A stretch of 64,000 nt of DNA from Sphingomonas faeni (GTDB lineage Bacteria; Pseudomonadota; Alphaproteobacteria; Sphingomonadales; Sphingomonadaceae): positions 434,001 to 498,000 of the forward strand of contig NZ_JALPNF010000003.1 in assembly GCF_023195535.1 (NCBI RefSeq), in the 5' to 3' direction. Shown piece by piece: positions 17,775 through 26,515 of this stretch; position 1 is the stretch's first letter; the number at the start of each line of letters is the position of its first letter. Made by a program: the position numbers and the translations under genes. Under the pieces are notes generated by a model, which saw nothing but the letters and a program-made list of their open reading frames with translations, did not search any database and had not been told where the DNA came from.

Positions 17775-19598
17775 ATGTGTGGTATCGTTGGAATTCTGAG
17801 CGGCGAAGACGTCGCGGGCCGGTTGCTCGACGGCCTGAAGCGGCTCGAATATCGCGGGTATGACTCGGCTGGCATCGCCACCGATCATGACGGCGCGATC
17901 GAGCGGCGGCGTGCGTCGGGAAAGCTCGTCAACCTCGCGAACGAACTCGCCGCGCATCCGCTGCCGGGCAAGACCGGGATCGCCCATACCCGCTGGGCGA
18001 CGCACGGCGGCCCGACCACCAACAACGCGCATCCGCACGCCACCGGCGAGGTCGCCGTGGTCCACAACGGCATCATCGAAAACTTCAAGCCACTGCGCGA
18101 CGAGTTGATCGCGCGCGGACGTACGTTCACCAGCGAGACCGACACCGAAGTCGTCGCGCATCTGGTCAGCGAGAAGATCGAGGCAGGGATGGACCCGGTG
18201 TCCGCCGTACGAGAGATCCTGCCGCGGCTGCACGGTGCGTTCGCGCTGGCGATCCTGTTCCGCCAGCATCCGGATCTGCTGATCGGCGCGCGGCTTGGCT
18301 CGCCGCTGGTCGTCGGGCACGGCGAGGGCGAAATGTACCTCGGCTCGGACGCACTCGCGCTGGCGCCGCTGACACAGCGGATCGCCTATCTCGACGAGGG
18401 CGACTGGGTCGTGCTGACCCGCGACGGCGCACAGGTCTACGATCGCGACAACGCACCCGTCGAGCGTGCGATCACGATCTCGGGCGTCACCGGCGACCTG
18501 ATCTCGAAGGGCAACCACAAGCATTACATGCTCAAGGAGATCTACGAGCAGCCGATCGTGGTTGCGCAGACCCTTCGGTCGTATCTGAAGCGGATGGAGG
18601 GCGAGGTCTCGCTGCCGATCCCGGAGTTCGACCTGTCGAGCATCAAGCGCGTGACGATTGTCGCCTGCGGCACCAGCTTTTACGCGGGCATGGTCGCGAA
18701 ATACTGGTTCGAGCAGTTCGCGCGCGTCCCCGTCGACCTCGATGTCGCGTCCGAGTTCCGCTACCGTGCGCCGGTAATGGAAGAGGGCGGCCTCGCGCTC
18801 TTCATCTCGCAGTCGGGCGAGACTGCGGACACGCTGGCGGCGCTACGCCATGCCAAGGCCGAGGGGCAGAAGATCGCGGTCGTCGTCAACGTCCCGACCA
18901 GCTCCATGGCGCGCGAGGCGGACCTGCTGCTGCCGACGCATGCCGGACCGGAAATCGGCGTGGCCTCGACCAAGGCGTTCACCTGTCAGCTTGCCGTACT
19001 CGCCGCGCTGGCCGCCAATCTGGCACGTGCGAAGGGTTTGGTGGCGAAGGATCAGGAGCGCGAGATCGTCCGCCACCTCGCCGAGGCGCCGGCGGCGCTC
19101 AACGGTGCGCTGGCGTATGACGAAGCGATCGAAGCGATGGCGCATAACATCGCCGGCGCCCGCGACGTGCTGTATCTCGGGCGCGGAACGGATTACCCGC
19201 TGGCGCTGGAAGGTGCGCTGAAGCTGAAGGAAATCAGCTATATTCACGCCGAAGGCTATGCCGCCGGCGAGATGAAACACGGCCCGATCGCGCTGATCGA
19301 CGAGCATGTCCCCGTCATCGTCATCGCGCCCTCCGGTCCGCTGTTCGACAAGACCGTCAGCAACATGCAGGAAGTCATGGCGCGCGGCGGCAAGGTCGTG
19401 CTGATCTCGGACTACGACGGTATCCAGGCGGCCGGCGAAGGCTGCATGGCGACGATCACCATGCCCAAGGTCCACCCACTGATCGCGCCTTTGGTCTATG
19501 CGGTGCCGGTGCAGTTGCTGGCGTATCACGTCGCGGTACTGAAGGGCACGGACGTCGACCAGCCGCGGAACCTGGCGAAAAGCGTGACCGTCGAATAG
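17775..19598 (+). CDS. glmS: glutamine-fructose-6-phosphate aminotransferase (isomerizing)
   Basis: A 607-residue enzyme making glucosamine-6-phosphate from fructose-6-phosphate and glutamine, the entry step to UDP-GlcNAc. The protein starts MCGIVGIL, with Cys2 as the glutaminase nucleophile after Met removal, which fixes the start at 17775. THTRWATHG-like (HTRWATHGGPT) and HNGIIENF motifs are in the glutaminase domain. Two SIS domains follow (VACGTSFYAG, SQSGETADT). The C-terminus PRNLAKSVTVE is typical. It follows glmU and a lipoprotein gene; no glmS ribozyme is seen upstream. Confidence 0.97.
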   Translation: MCGIVGILSGEDVAGRLLDGLKRLEYRGYDSAGIATDHDGAIERRRASGKLVNLANELAAHPLPGKTGIAHTRWATHGGPTTNNAHPHATGEVAVVHNGIIENFKPLRDELIARGRTFTSETDTEVVAHLVSEKIEAGMDPVSAVREILPRLHGAFALAILFRQHPDLLIGARLGSPLVVGHGEGEMYLGSDALALAPLTQRIAYLDEGDWVVLTRDGAQVYDRDNAPVERAITISGVTGDLISKGNHKHYMLKEIYEQPIVVAQTLRSYLKRMEGEVSLPIPEFDLSSIKRVTIVACGTSFYAGMVAKYWFEQFARVPVDLDVASEFRYRAPVMEEGGLALFISQSGETADTLAALRHAKAEGQKIAVVVNVPTSSMAREADLLLPTHAGPEIGVASTKAFTCQLAVLAALAANLARAKGLVAKDQEREIVRHLAEAPAALNGALAYDEAIEAMAHNIAGARDVLYLGRGTDYPLALEGALKLKEISYIHAEGYAAGEMKHGPIALIDEHVPVIVIAPSGPLFDKTVSNMQEVMARGGKVVLISDYDGIQAAGEGCMATITMPKVHPLIAPLVYAVPVQLLAYHVAVLKGTDVDQPRNLAKSVTVE

Positions 19599-19618
19599 CG
19601 GGACACCGCGAGCAGGTT

Positions 19619-19748
19619 CAATCCTCCCCCGCCAGGGGGAGGTGGCGCTGGAGGCGACGGAGGGGGAGGACCACGCAACAGCCGTGACTCCTTTCCTCCC
19701 CCTCCGTCAGGCAAGTGCCTGCCACCTCCCCCTGACGGGGGAGGATTG
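19619..19748. repeat. pair of inverted hairpins, type E, between glmS and the Dps-type gene
   Basis: CTCCCCCGCCAGGGGGAG near 19624 and its inverted partner near 19729 (CCCCCTGACGGGGGAGG) flank a second complementary stretch. The whole 130 bases can fold into one long stem. It separates two convergent genes and probably stops both transcripts. It uses different stem bases from the other repeats in the window and occurs only here. Confidence 0.8.
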
Positions 19749-19758
19749 CAACATCACC

Positions 19759-20367
19759 TTACTTGTCCTCGCGGACCAGTTCGGTCGCGGCGAGATGCTC
19801 GGCCAGGAACCAGACCTGCGGCTCGTGGGTGCGGACGATGTTGCTCACCAGCAGGTCGTTGGTGCCGTCGTCGCCCGACTCATCGGCTGCCTGCGCACCC
19901 TCGTGAGCCTGGCGCAGGATGATCTCGTGCGCCTCGAGCAGGCGGGCGAGCTGGGTCGGAACGTCCTCGCGACCCTTGGGCGGGCGGGGGATCGTCGTCA
20001 TCTCGGCAACGTCGTGCGCCATCGCGATCGAGATGCCGCCGAGCGCCATGATACGCTCCGCGACGAGATCGACGAGCGCGGCCTGCTCCTCGTAATGCTT
20101 GTCGAGCAGGAGGTGCAGTTGATAGAATGTCGCACCCGACATCTGCCAGTGATGCTTCTTGTACATGTCGCGGATCGTCATCGTGTCCGCGAGAACCTGG
20201 TTCAGCGTCGCCACGCTCTGCGCGCGTGCGTTGTCCTCGAGCGCGATCGGCAAACGCTTGAGCGTGCCGAAGGCCTGGATTTCGCGATACTCGACCTTGT
20301 ACTGCGGCTGCGCTTCGACCGATACGTTGGTGTTCGCCTTCGCCGGTTTTGCGGGCTTCTTTGCCAT
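19759..20367 (-). CDS. dps: Dps family DNA-binding ferritin-like protein
   Basis: A 202-residue Dps/bacterioferritin-like protein that stores iron and shields DNA under stress. The ferroxidase ligands lie in HHWQMSGATFYQLHLLLDKH and in the DLVAERI region, as is standard for Dps. An N-terminal Lys/Pro/Ala tail (MAKKPAKPAKAN) would serve DNA contact. ATG 20367 is chosen over the open frame to 20514 because the tail is typical and GGAATC before it can serve as a weak ribosome binding site. It converges on glmS across a hairpin repeat. Confidence 0.9.
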   Translation of the reverse strand: MAKKPAKPAKANTNVSVEAQPQYKVEYREIQAFGTLKRLPIALEDNARAQSVATLNQVLADTMTIRDMYKKHHWQMSGATFYQLHLLLDKHYEEQAALVDLVAERIMALGGISIAMAHDVAEMTTIPRPPKGREDVPTQLARLLEAHEIILRQAHEGAQAADESGDDGTNDLLVSNIVRTHEPQVWFLAEHLAATELVREDK

Positions 20368-20531
20368 GGGAGATTCCTGTCTGTTCGGTTGAACTCGACA
20401 GGCATAACGCATGACCGGGCGGATCGACAGCGGATGAAATCCTCGTTCACCGTGATCGCACGGCCGGCCCGCTCTTGACGGGAGGGCTCCAGCGAAGGAA
20501 GCGGGCGCCAGCAACGCGTTGGGAGTTCAGG

Positions 20532-21446
20532 ATGACGGAAGCACCTCTGGTCGCAGGGATCGAACTCGGCGGGACAAAATGCATTTGCATTCTTGCGCGC
20601 GGGCCCGACCGGATCGAGGAAACCGTGCGTATCCCGACCACGCGGCCCGACGAGACGCTGACCGCGATCGAGGCGGTGCTGGATCGCTGGAGCGGGTTCG
20701 TGGCGATCGGCATCGCCAGTTTCGGGCCGGTGTCGATCGATCGCCACTCGCACGACTACGGCCATATCACGACAACGCCCAAGCCGGGCTGGGCGGGAAC
20801 CGACATCGCCGGACGGTTGCAGCGACGCTACGGCGTGCCCACCGGTTTCCACAGCGACGTCGTCGGCGCCGCGCTCGCCGAGGCGTTTTGGGGGGCGGCA
20901 AAGGGCCTGCCGGATATCGCCTATGTCACGGTCGGCACCGGCGTCGGCGCCGGCATGATCGCGAACAACCGCCCGGTCGACGGGCTGACGCATTCCGAGC
21001 TTGGCCATATTCGTCCCGCGCGATTTCACGGTGACGACTGGATCGGCAATTGCCCGTTCCACGGCGCCTGCATCGAGGGACTCGTCGCGGGGCCGGCGAT
21101 CGCCGCGCGGATCGGCTTCCCGGCTGACGAAGCCCCGGCCGAGCATCCGGTCTGGGACGGCGTCGCCGACGCGCTGGGTCAGCTTTGCCACACGCTCGTG
21201 CTGACCGGTATTCCGCGACGGATCGTGATGGGCGGCGGCGTGATGGGCGCGTCGCACCTGTTTCCGCGCGTTCGGGCGGCAATGACGCGCAGTCTGGGCG
21301 GGTACATCACGCTGCCCGAGGTGGCGTTGACCGAGACGTTCATCGTGCCGCCCGCTCTCGGCAACAATGCCGGGCCTTTGGGGGCGATCGTTCTCGGCGG
21401 ACAGGCGCTCGGGCATCAACTGGAAACGTCGTTCACGGCGTCTTAA
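20532..21446 (+). CDS. ROK family sugar kinase, probable fructokinase
   Basis: A 304-residue ROK kinase without the N-terminal winged helix of ROK repressors. The ATP site shows as GIELGGTKC at the N-terminus. The ROK zinc-site region appears as GNCPFHGACIEGLVAGPAI, which resembles bacterial fructokinases, and the GTGVGAGMI loop is present. The catalytic base Asp lies before the SDVVGAAL segment. ATG 20532 follows GGA at short range. It stands alone, 91 bases before the GGDEF-EAL gene. Substrate (fructose versus glucose) is inferred from the Cys-x-x-His-x-x-Cys variant. Confidence 0.83.
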   Translation: MTEAPLVAGIELGGTKCICILARGPDRIEETVRIPTTRPDETLTAIEAVLDRWSGFVAIGIASFGPVSIDRHSHDYGHITTTPKPGWAGTDIAGRLQRRYGVPTGFHSDVVGAALAEAFWGAAKGLPDIAYVTVGTGVGAGMIANNRPVDGLTHSELGHIRPARFHGDDWIGNCPFHGACIEGLVAGPAIAARIGFPADEAPAEHPVWDGVADALGQLCHTLVLTGIPRRIVMGGGVMGASHLFPRVRAAMTRSLGGYITLPEVALTETFIVPPALGNNAGPLGAIVLGGQALGHQLETSFTAS

Positions 21447-21537
21447 CCACCTTTCGTTACCGCATCATCACAAGGACGGGAGGCAGGTAGGCTATCGCCG
21501 GACGGCTCCGGTCCTGCCTCGCGAGGAGCGGTTATCG

Positions 21538-23439
21538 ATGCGCATTCTGATCGTGGACGACGAGTCGCCGATGCACGACAGCTACCGGCGGAGTTTCGCC
21601 GGTCCGCGATCGAGCCGCGGCATGGCGCTGGACGCAATGGTGGGCGAGCTGTTCGGCAACGAAGCGCTCCATACCGTCGAAAATGCGCCGGCGTTCGCGC
21701 TGGCGCATTGCGACCAAGGGCTCGACGCCGTGGTCGCGGTCGAGCAGGCGCTGGCTGAGGGCGATCCGTTCGCGGTCGCGTTCATCGACATCCGGATGCC
21801 GCCGGGAATCGATGGCCGCGAAACCGCAAAGCGGATTCGTGCGCTCGATCCCGATATCAACCTCGTCATCGTCACCGGCTTCTCGGACTTCTCGCCGGTC
21901 GAAATCAGCAAGGTTGCGGGGCCGGCCGACAAGATCTTCTACATCGCCAAGCCTTTCGAAGTCGCCGAGATCCTGCAGACCGCGACGGCGCTCGCACAGC
22001 GCTGGCGGAACGATCGCGATCTGGCTGCCGCGCGCGACCTGCTGGCGGCACAGGTGGTGCAACTCGAAGAACAGGCTGCCGAGCTGGCCGCGAACGAAAG
22101 CCGGGCGCTGCATCTGGCAACGCATGATTCGCTGACCGACGCACCCAACCGGCTCGCCTTCCTGCGAGCGCTTTCCGCACGGACGCGTGCCGACGGCCTG
22201 TTCGCGACCGTGATGATCGATCTCGATCGGTTCAAGCTGGTCAACGACACGCTTGGGCATCTTGCAGGCGACGCGCTGATCCGTGAAATCTGCGCAATCC
22301 TCAACCGCGCGACACCCGATGGTGCGATCGTCGCGCGGCTTGGTGGAGACGAGTTCGGCATCCTGTTCGAAACGTCGGGCGAGGAGGCTGCGGTGATGGC
22401 CTGCGACCTGATCGTCGCGGCATGCTCGGTCAGCCTTCAGGTGTTCGGCAATTCGGTGCAGGGCGGTGCGTCCGCCGGGCTGGTCGTGACGGCCGGCGGT
22501 CAGGGCCGCGATCCGGTCGATGTCATGCGCCGCTCCGACCTTGCCCTGAACGATGCGAAGCGCGGCGGACGAGGCATCGTCCGGTTGTTCGACGAGGGCA
22601 TGGACGAGGGTATCCGTTTCCGTCGCCGCGTCGAGGGCGGCTTGAGCCAGGCGATCGCAAGGGGCGAACTCAGCCTCGTCTATCAGCCGATCGTTTCCCG
22701 CGACGCGATCGACGTGGTCGGATTCGAGGCGCTGGTGCGGTGGAACACGCAGGAATATGGGCTGATGAGCCCGGCGACGTTCATCCCGATCGCGGAGGAA
22801 TCGAACCTGATCCACGAGCTCGGCGACTGGGTCCTGCGCGAGGCGCTCGAGGTGCTGAAGCAATGGCCGGGGCAATATGTCTCGGTCAACTTTTCGCCGC
22901 GCCAGTTTCGCCGCCACAATTTCGTCGGGCACATCATGGAGAGCGTCCAGCGCGCAGGCATCGCCCCCGCGCGTCTCCAGATCGAAATCACCGAGACCGC
23001 GATCTTCGACGATGCCGAGCGCGCGGCCGAAACGCTCTACAAACTGCGGCAGATGGGCTTCCGGATCGCGCTCGACGATTTCGGCACGGGCTATTCCAGC
23101 CTCTACAATATCCGCAAGTTCGCGCTCGATTGCCTCAAGATCGACAAGTCGTTCATCGACGGCATGGGCCGCGAGCGCGAAAGCGCGGCGATCGTCCATT
23201 CGATCATCCATCTGGGGCGTGCGCTCGGCCTGGGCGTGGTCGCGGAAGGCGTGGAGACCGAGGCGCAGGTCCAGGCGCTGCGCCTAGCCGGGGTGAGCTA
23301 TCTGCAAGGGTATTTCTTCTCCCGTCCGGTCACCGCCGATCTCGCGCTGACGATGGCGCTGTCGGGTACGCTGACGGGCAAGGACGACGTGTCGAACGAC
23401 GACCACAAGATTCGCCAGACGTTTGGAATCCGTAGCTGA
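21538..23439 (+). CDS. REC-GGDEF-EAL response regulator
   Basis: A 633-residue cyclic-di-GMP regulator. Receiver about 1-150 with phospho-acceptor Asp84 in FIDIRMPPG and Lys in YIAKPFEVAE. A coiled-coil linker (about 160-195) follows. The GGDEF domain has an intact site at 269-273 (RLGGDEFG). The EAL domain has EAL at 397-399 plus DDFGTGYSSL and GVETEAQ, so both synthesis and breakdown sites look complete. No RxxD inhibitory site precedes GGDEF (the region reads TPDGAIVA). ATG 21538 has GAGGAGCG before it. The stop overlaps the next ATG, pairing it with the adjoining kinase. Confidence 0.92.
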   Translation: MRILIVDDESPMHDSYRRSFAGPRSSRGMALDAMVGELFGNEALHTVENAPAFALAHCDQGLDAVVAVEQALAEGDPFAVAFIDIRMPPGIDGRETAKRIRALDPDINLVIVTGFSDFSPVEISKVAGPADKIFYIAKPFEVAEILQTATALAQRWRNDRDLAAARDLLAAQVVQLEEQAAELAANESRALHLATHDSLTDAPNRLAFLRALSARTRADGLFATVMIDLDRFKLVNDTLGHLAGDALIREICAILNRATPDGAIVARLGGDEFGILFETSGEEAAVMACDLIVAACSVSLQVFGNSVQGGASAGLVVTAGGQGRDPVDVMRRSDLALNDAKRGGRGIVRLFDEGMDEGIRFRRRVEGGLSQAIARGELSLVYQPIVSRDAIDVVGFEALVRWNTQEYGLMSPATFIPIAEESNLIHELGDWVLREALEVLKQWPGQYVSVNFSPRQFRRHNFVGHIMESVQRAGIAPARLQIEITETAIFDDAERAAETLYKLRQMGFRIALDDFGTGYSSLYNIRKFALDCLKIDKSFIDGMGRERESAAIVHSIIHLGRALGLGVVAEGVETEAQVQALRLAGVSYLQGYFFSRPVTADLALTMALSGTLTGKDDVSNDDHKIRQTFGIRS

Positions 23440-25322
23440 TGCCTTCTGCCGCGATGGGTCGGCTGCCGCCTCTTCTAGGTCGACAGTTCGGACGGACGCG
23501 GACCCGGTCGTCGCTCGGCGGGAAGCTGGTGATGATCATGACCGCGGTCGGACTGATCGCGACGATCGCAATCACGCTGTTGCTCGCGAGCGTCATCACG
23601 CCGAGCTTCACCAAGCTCGAGGACAAGGCGATCGCGGGGCATGTCGCGCGCGCCCGAGTCGCCTTGTCCGATTATGCCGCCAAGGTCGAAAGTGCGGTGC
23701 GCGACTATGGCGACTGGACCGACAGTTATGTCGACATGGCCGATGCGAACGAGGGTTTCGATCACTCGCGCTTCTTGCCCGTCGCGATGCGCAATATAGG
23801 GGTCGACGGCATGGCGTATATCAGTCCGCTGGGTCGTACCGTGATCGCGGGCTGGCAAGATGCGGCCGGCGAACCGCGTGCCAAGGTCCAGCGCCAGAGG
23901 CTGAGGGCGATGATTGCGCGTACCGATCTTGCTACCGCGCTGGGGCCGCGCAGCTCGGGGCGGTTTTATGCACGGATCGGCAACTCGGTTGCTGCGATCG
24001 GTGTCGCACGCGTTCGTCGTCCGGACGGCAGAGGACGTCCGCGTGGCTACGTGTTGATGGCGCGGGTCATCACCGCGCCGCATCTGTCGACGCTGCTCCA
24101 AGCCGGTGCGCGGATCGATATCATGCCCCGCGGCGATGTCGCGGCCGTGACTCGCGAATCGTCGAAGGTGACGATTGCAGTGCCGTTGATCGGTGCCGAC
24201 GGTCATGCGGTTGCCGACGCCCGCTTCAGCGTGCCCCGCGATGTTTCGCTGCTGGGCCGGCACATGCTGATCTTCGCAGTCGCCGGCTCGACCATGGTGC
24301 TGTTGCTGGTGCTGTTGGTGCTCAGACGATTGATCGAGAGGCTCGTTCTGCGACCGCTCCACCGTGTCGAGAGCCATATGCAGCGGGTTCGCCTGTCGGG
24401 ATCGCTGGCCTTGCTCGACGAGGACGGGCGGCGCGACGAAGTCGGCTCGCTCGGACGGAGTTTCAATGCGATGCTGCGACAGCTGAAGGATCTGCGCGAA
24501 CAGATCGAAGTGCAGTCGTTCGATCTGGGGCGGAGTGAAAGCGCGGTCGCGGTCATGCACAACGTCAGCAACGCGCTGAACCCAATCAGCACGATCCTGA
24601 GCCAGGGCATCGTGCAGTCCGCCGCAATCGATCGGGCGACGCTAGACCGCGCGATCGCCGAACTCGCTCGGGGCGACATACCCGCTGCGCGTCGCGGCAA
24701 GCTCGCCGCGCTCGTCGCGGCCGCGATCGAGGCCGAAAGCGCCGACCGCGAAGCCAGGCGCCGTGAGTTGATAGTCGGACGCGAGGCAATGGCGGACGTC
24801 CTGGAGATCATCGGTCAGCAACAGAAAGCGGCGCACGAACGCCCCGCGCTGGAGCTGTGCGATGTGAGCGACATCATCGCCCGCAACGCGACGATCGTGC
24901 GATATTCGCTGGGCGCCTCGATTGCGTTCAGCTTTCCGGCCGGCCCGAGCCCGGTCATGGCGAGCCGGGTCATCCTCAGCCAGGTGATCGCCAATATTTT
25001 CGGTAACGCGGTCGAATCGATCGCCGCGCGCGGGACTGGAAGTGGATCGATCGTCGCGACGATCACCGAGGCGAATGGCCGGGTTACGATCGCCGTCCGC
25101 GACGATGGCGAGGGTTTCTCACCTCAAGCTGCTGCAATGCTGTTCCAACGGGGCTTTTCGACGCGTGCGCACAAGTCGGGCGGACTGGGGCTACACTGGT
25201 GCGCCAATTCCATGGCCGCCATGAAAGGCACTTTGCGGCTCGAGAGCGACGGGCCGGGGCTCGGCGCCGTCGCGATTCTGACGCTCGACGCAGGCGATAG
25301 GGCGCAGTCGAAAGCGGCCTAA
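23439..25322 (+). CDS. atypical membrane histidine kinase (CHASE4-like sensor, HAMP, HN-type H box)
   Basis: A 627-residue sensor. Two membrane helices (about 30-52 and 273-296) bracket a ~220-residue periplasmic CHASE4-like domain with the typical YGDWTDSY near residue 90. A HAMP-like segment follows (about 297-355). The phospho-acceptor region is unusual: His374 sits in MHNVSNALNPI instead of the standard HELRTP box. The ATPase core has IFGNAVESI (N box), DDGEGF and GGLGLHWCANSMA. Overlaps the upstream regulator stop by one base (TGATG), so this is probably the kinase acting on it. Operon partner assignment is inference. Confidence 0.88.
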   Translation: MPSAAMGRLPPLLGRQFGRTRTRSSLGGKLVMIMTAVGLIATIAITLLLASVITPSFTKLEDKAIAGHVARARVALSDYAAKVESAVRDYGDWTDSYVDMADANEGFDHSRFLPVAMRNIGVDGMAYISPLGRTVIAGWQDAAGEPRAKVQRQRLRAMIARTDLATALGPRSSGRFYARIGNSVAAIGVARVRRPDGRGRPRGYVLMARVITAPHLSTLLQAGARIDIMPRGDVAAVTRESSKVTIAVPLIGADGHAVADARFSVPRDVSLLGRHMLIFAVAGSTMVLLLVLLVLRRLIERLVLRPLHRVESHMQRVRLSGSLALLDEDGRRDEVGSLGRSFNAMLRQLKDLREQIEVQSFDLGRSESAVAVMHNVSNALNPISTILSQGIVQSAAIDRATLDRAIAELARGDIPAARRGKLAALVAAAIEAESADREARRRELIVGREAMADVLEIIGQQQKAAHERPALELCDVSDIIARNATIVRYSLGASIAFSFPAGPSPVMASRVILSQVIANIFGNAVESIAARGTGSGSIVATITEANGRVTIAVRDDGEGFSPQAAAMLFQRGFSTRAHKSGGLGLHWCANSMAAMKGTLRLESDGPGLGAVAILTLDAGDRAQSKAA

Positions 25323-25333
25323 AAAATCACGCG

Positions 25334-26416
25334 TCACAGCAGGCTCGGCTGAACCTCGTCCTCGTCGCCCATGATTCCCGACAATGTCAGGCCAAGCAGT
25401 CGCACACCATCGGGCACCGGCAGTTGTGCCATCAGCAGGTCCAGCCCGGCGTCCAGGAATGCCGCCTTATCGGTCACCGCCGACAGCGACGACCGGGCGC
25501 GCGTGATCGTGCGGAAATCGGCATGGCGGAGTTTCAACGTGATCGTCCGCCCGCGCGTGCCGTGTCGTTCGATCCGGACCCATGCCGCATCCGCCACCCG
25601 CTGCAGGGCAGCACGCAAGTCCTCGGCAGTGGTCAGGTTCGTCTCGAACGTCCGCTCCGCCCCGACCGATTTCGCCGCGCGATTGACCCGCACCGGACGA
25701 TCGTCGATCCCGCGCGCCGCCCTGTAGAGATACTCGGCATAGCTGCCGAAATGCGCCTGGAGGAAGGCAAGGCTCTGCGCGAACAGGTCCGCTCCGGTGA
25801 GGATGCCGAGCCGTTCCATCTTCTGCGCGGTCACCGGCCCGACGCCGTGGAAGCGCTTGACCGGCAAAGACTGGACGAACGCTGCGCCACGCTTCGGCGT
25901 AATGATGCAGATCCCGTCGGGCTTGTTCTGGTCCGAGGCGAGCTTGGCGATGAACTTGTTGTAGCTTACTCCGGCGGACGCTGTGAGGCCGGTATCCGCC
26001 TTGATCCTGGCGCGGATTTCCTCCGCGATCGCCGCCGCCGTGCCGAGGCCGCGAATATCCTCGGTGACGTCGAGATAGGCTTCGTCGAGCGACAGCGGCT
26101 CGATCAGGTCGGTATAGTCGGCGAAGATCGCGCGGATCCGGTCGGACACTTCGCGGTACACGTCGAAGCGCGGCGGCACGAACACCAGGTCGGGGCAGCG
26201 CCGGATCGCGGTGACCGACGGCATCGCGCTGCGCACCCCGAACGCCCGCGCCTCGTAGCTCGCCGCCGCCACCACGCCGCGTGCGCGCGATCCGCCGACC
26301 GCCACCGGCCTGCCCCTGAGCGAGGGATCGTCGCGCTGCTCGACCGAGGCATAGAAGGCATCCATGTCGACATGGATCACCTTGCGCTGGGCGGGAGGCT
26401 GGGTAGGAGGAAGCAT
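25334..26416 (-). CDS. dinB: DNA polymerase IV (Y-family)
   Basis: A 360-residue error-prone translesion polymerase. Catalytic residues are seen in IHVDMDAFYASVEQ and LSLDEAYLDVT, with the helix-hairpin-helix region around GVGPVTAQKMERLGI and a little-finger domain beyond. ATG 26416 with AGGAGG nearby is preferred to the in-frame ATG 26467. It ends 11 bases from the convergent histidine kinase and is divergent from the phospholipase D-like gene. No LexA site is obvious to me in the 99-base divergent gap. Confidence 0.93.
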   Translation of the reverse strand: MLPPTQPPAQRKVIHVDMDAFYASVEQRDDPSLRGRPVAVGGSRARGVVAAASYEARAFGVRSAMPSVTAIRRCPDLVFVPPRFDVYREVSDRIRAIFADYTDLIEPLSLDEAYLDVTEDIRGLGTAAAIAEEIRARIKADTGLTASAGVSYNKFIAKLASDQNKPDGICIITPKRGAAFVQSLPVKRFHGVGPVTAQKMERLGILTGADLFAQSLAFLQAHFGSYAEYLYRAARGIDDRPVRVNRAAKSVGAERTFETNLTTAEDLRAALQRVADAAWVRIERHGTRGRTITLKLRHADFRTITRARSSLSAVTDKAAFLDAGLDLLMAQLPVPDGVRLLGLTLSGIMGDEDEVQPSLL

Positions 26417-26515
26417 CAGCGCGTTAGATAGGCGCGCGGAGGGCGGCGATACAGGGTGCATCCGCAACCAATCGCGCGGCCGCGGGTACTGCCGACGGGC
26501 AACGAAGGGACGCGA

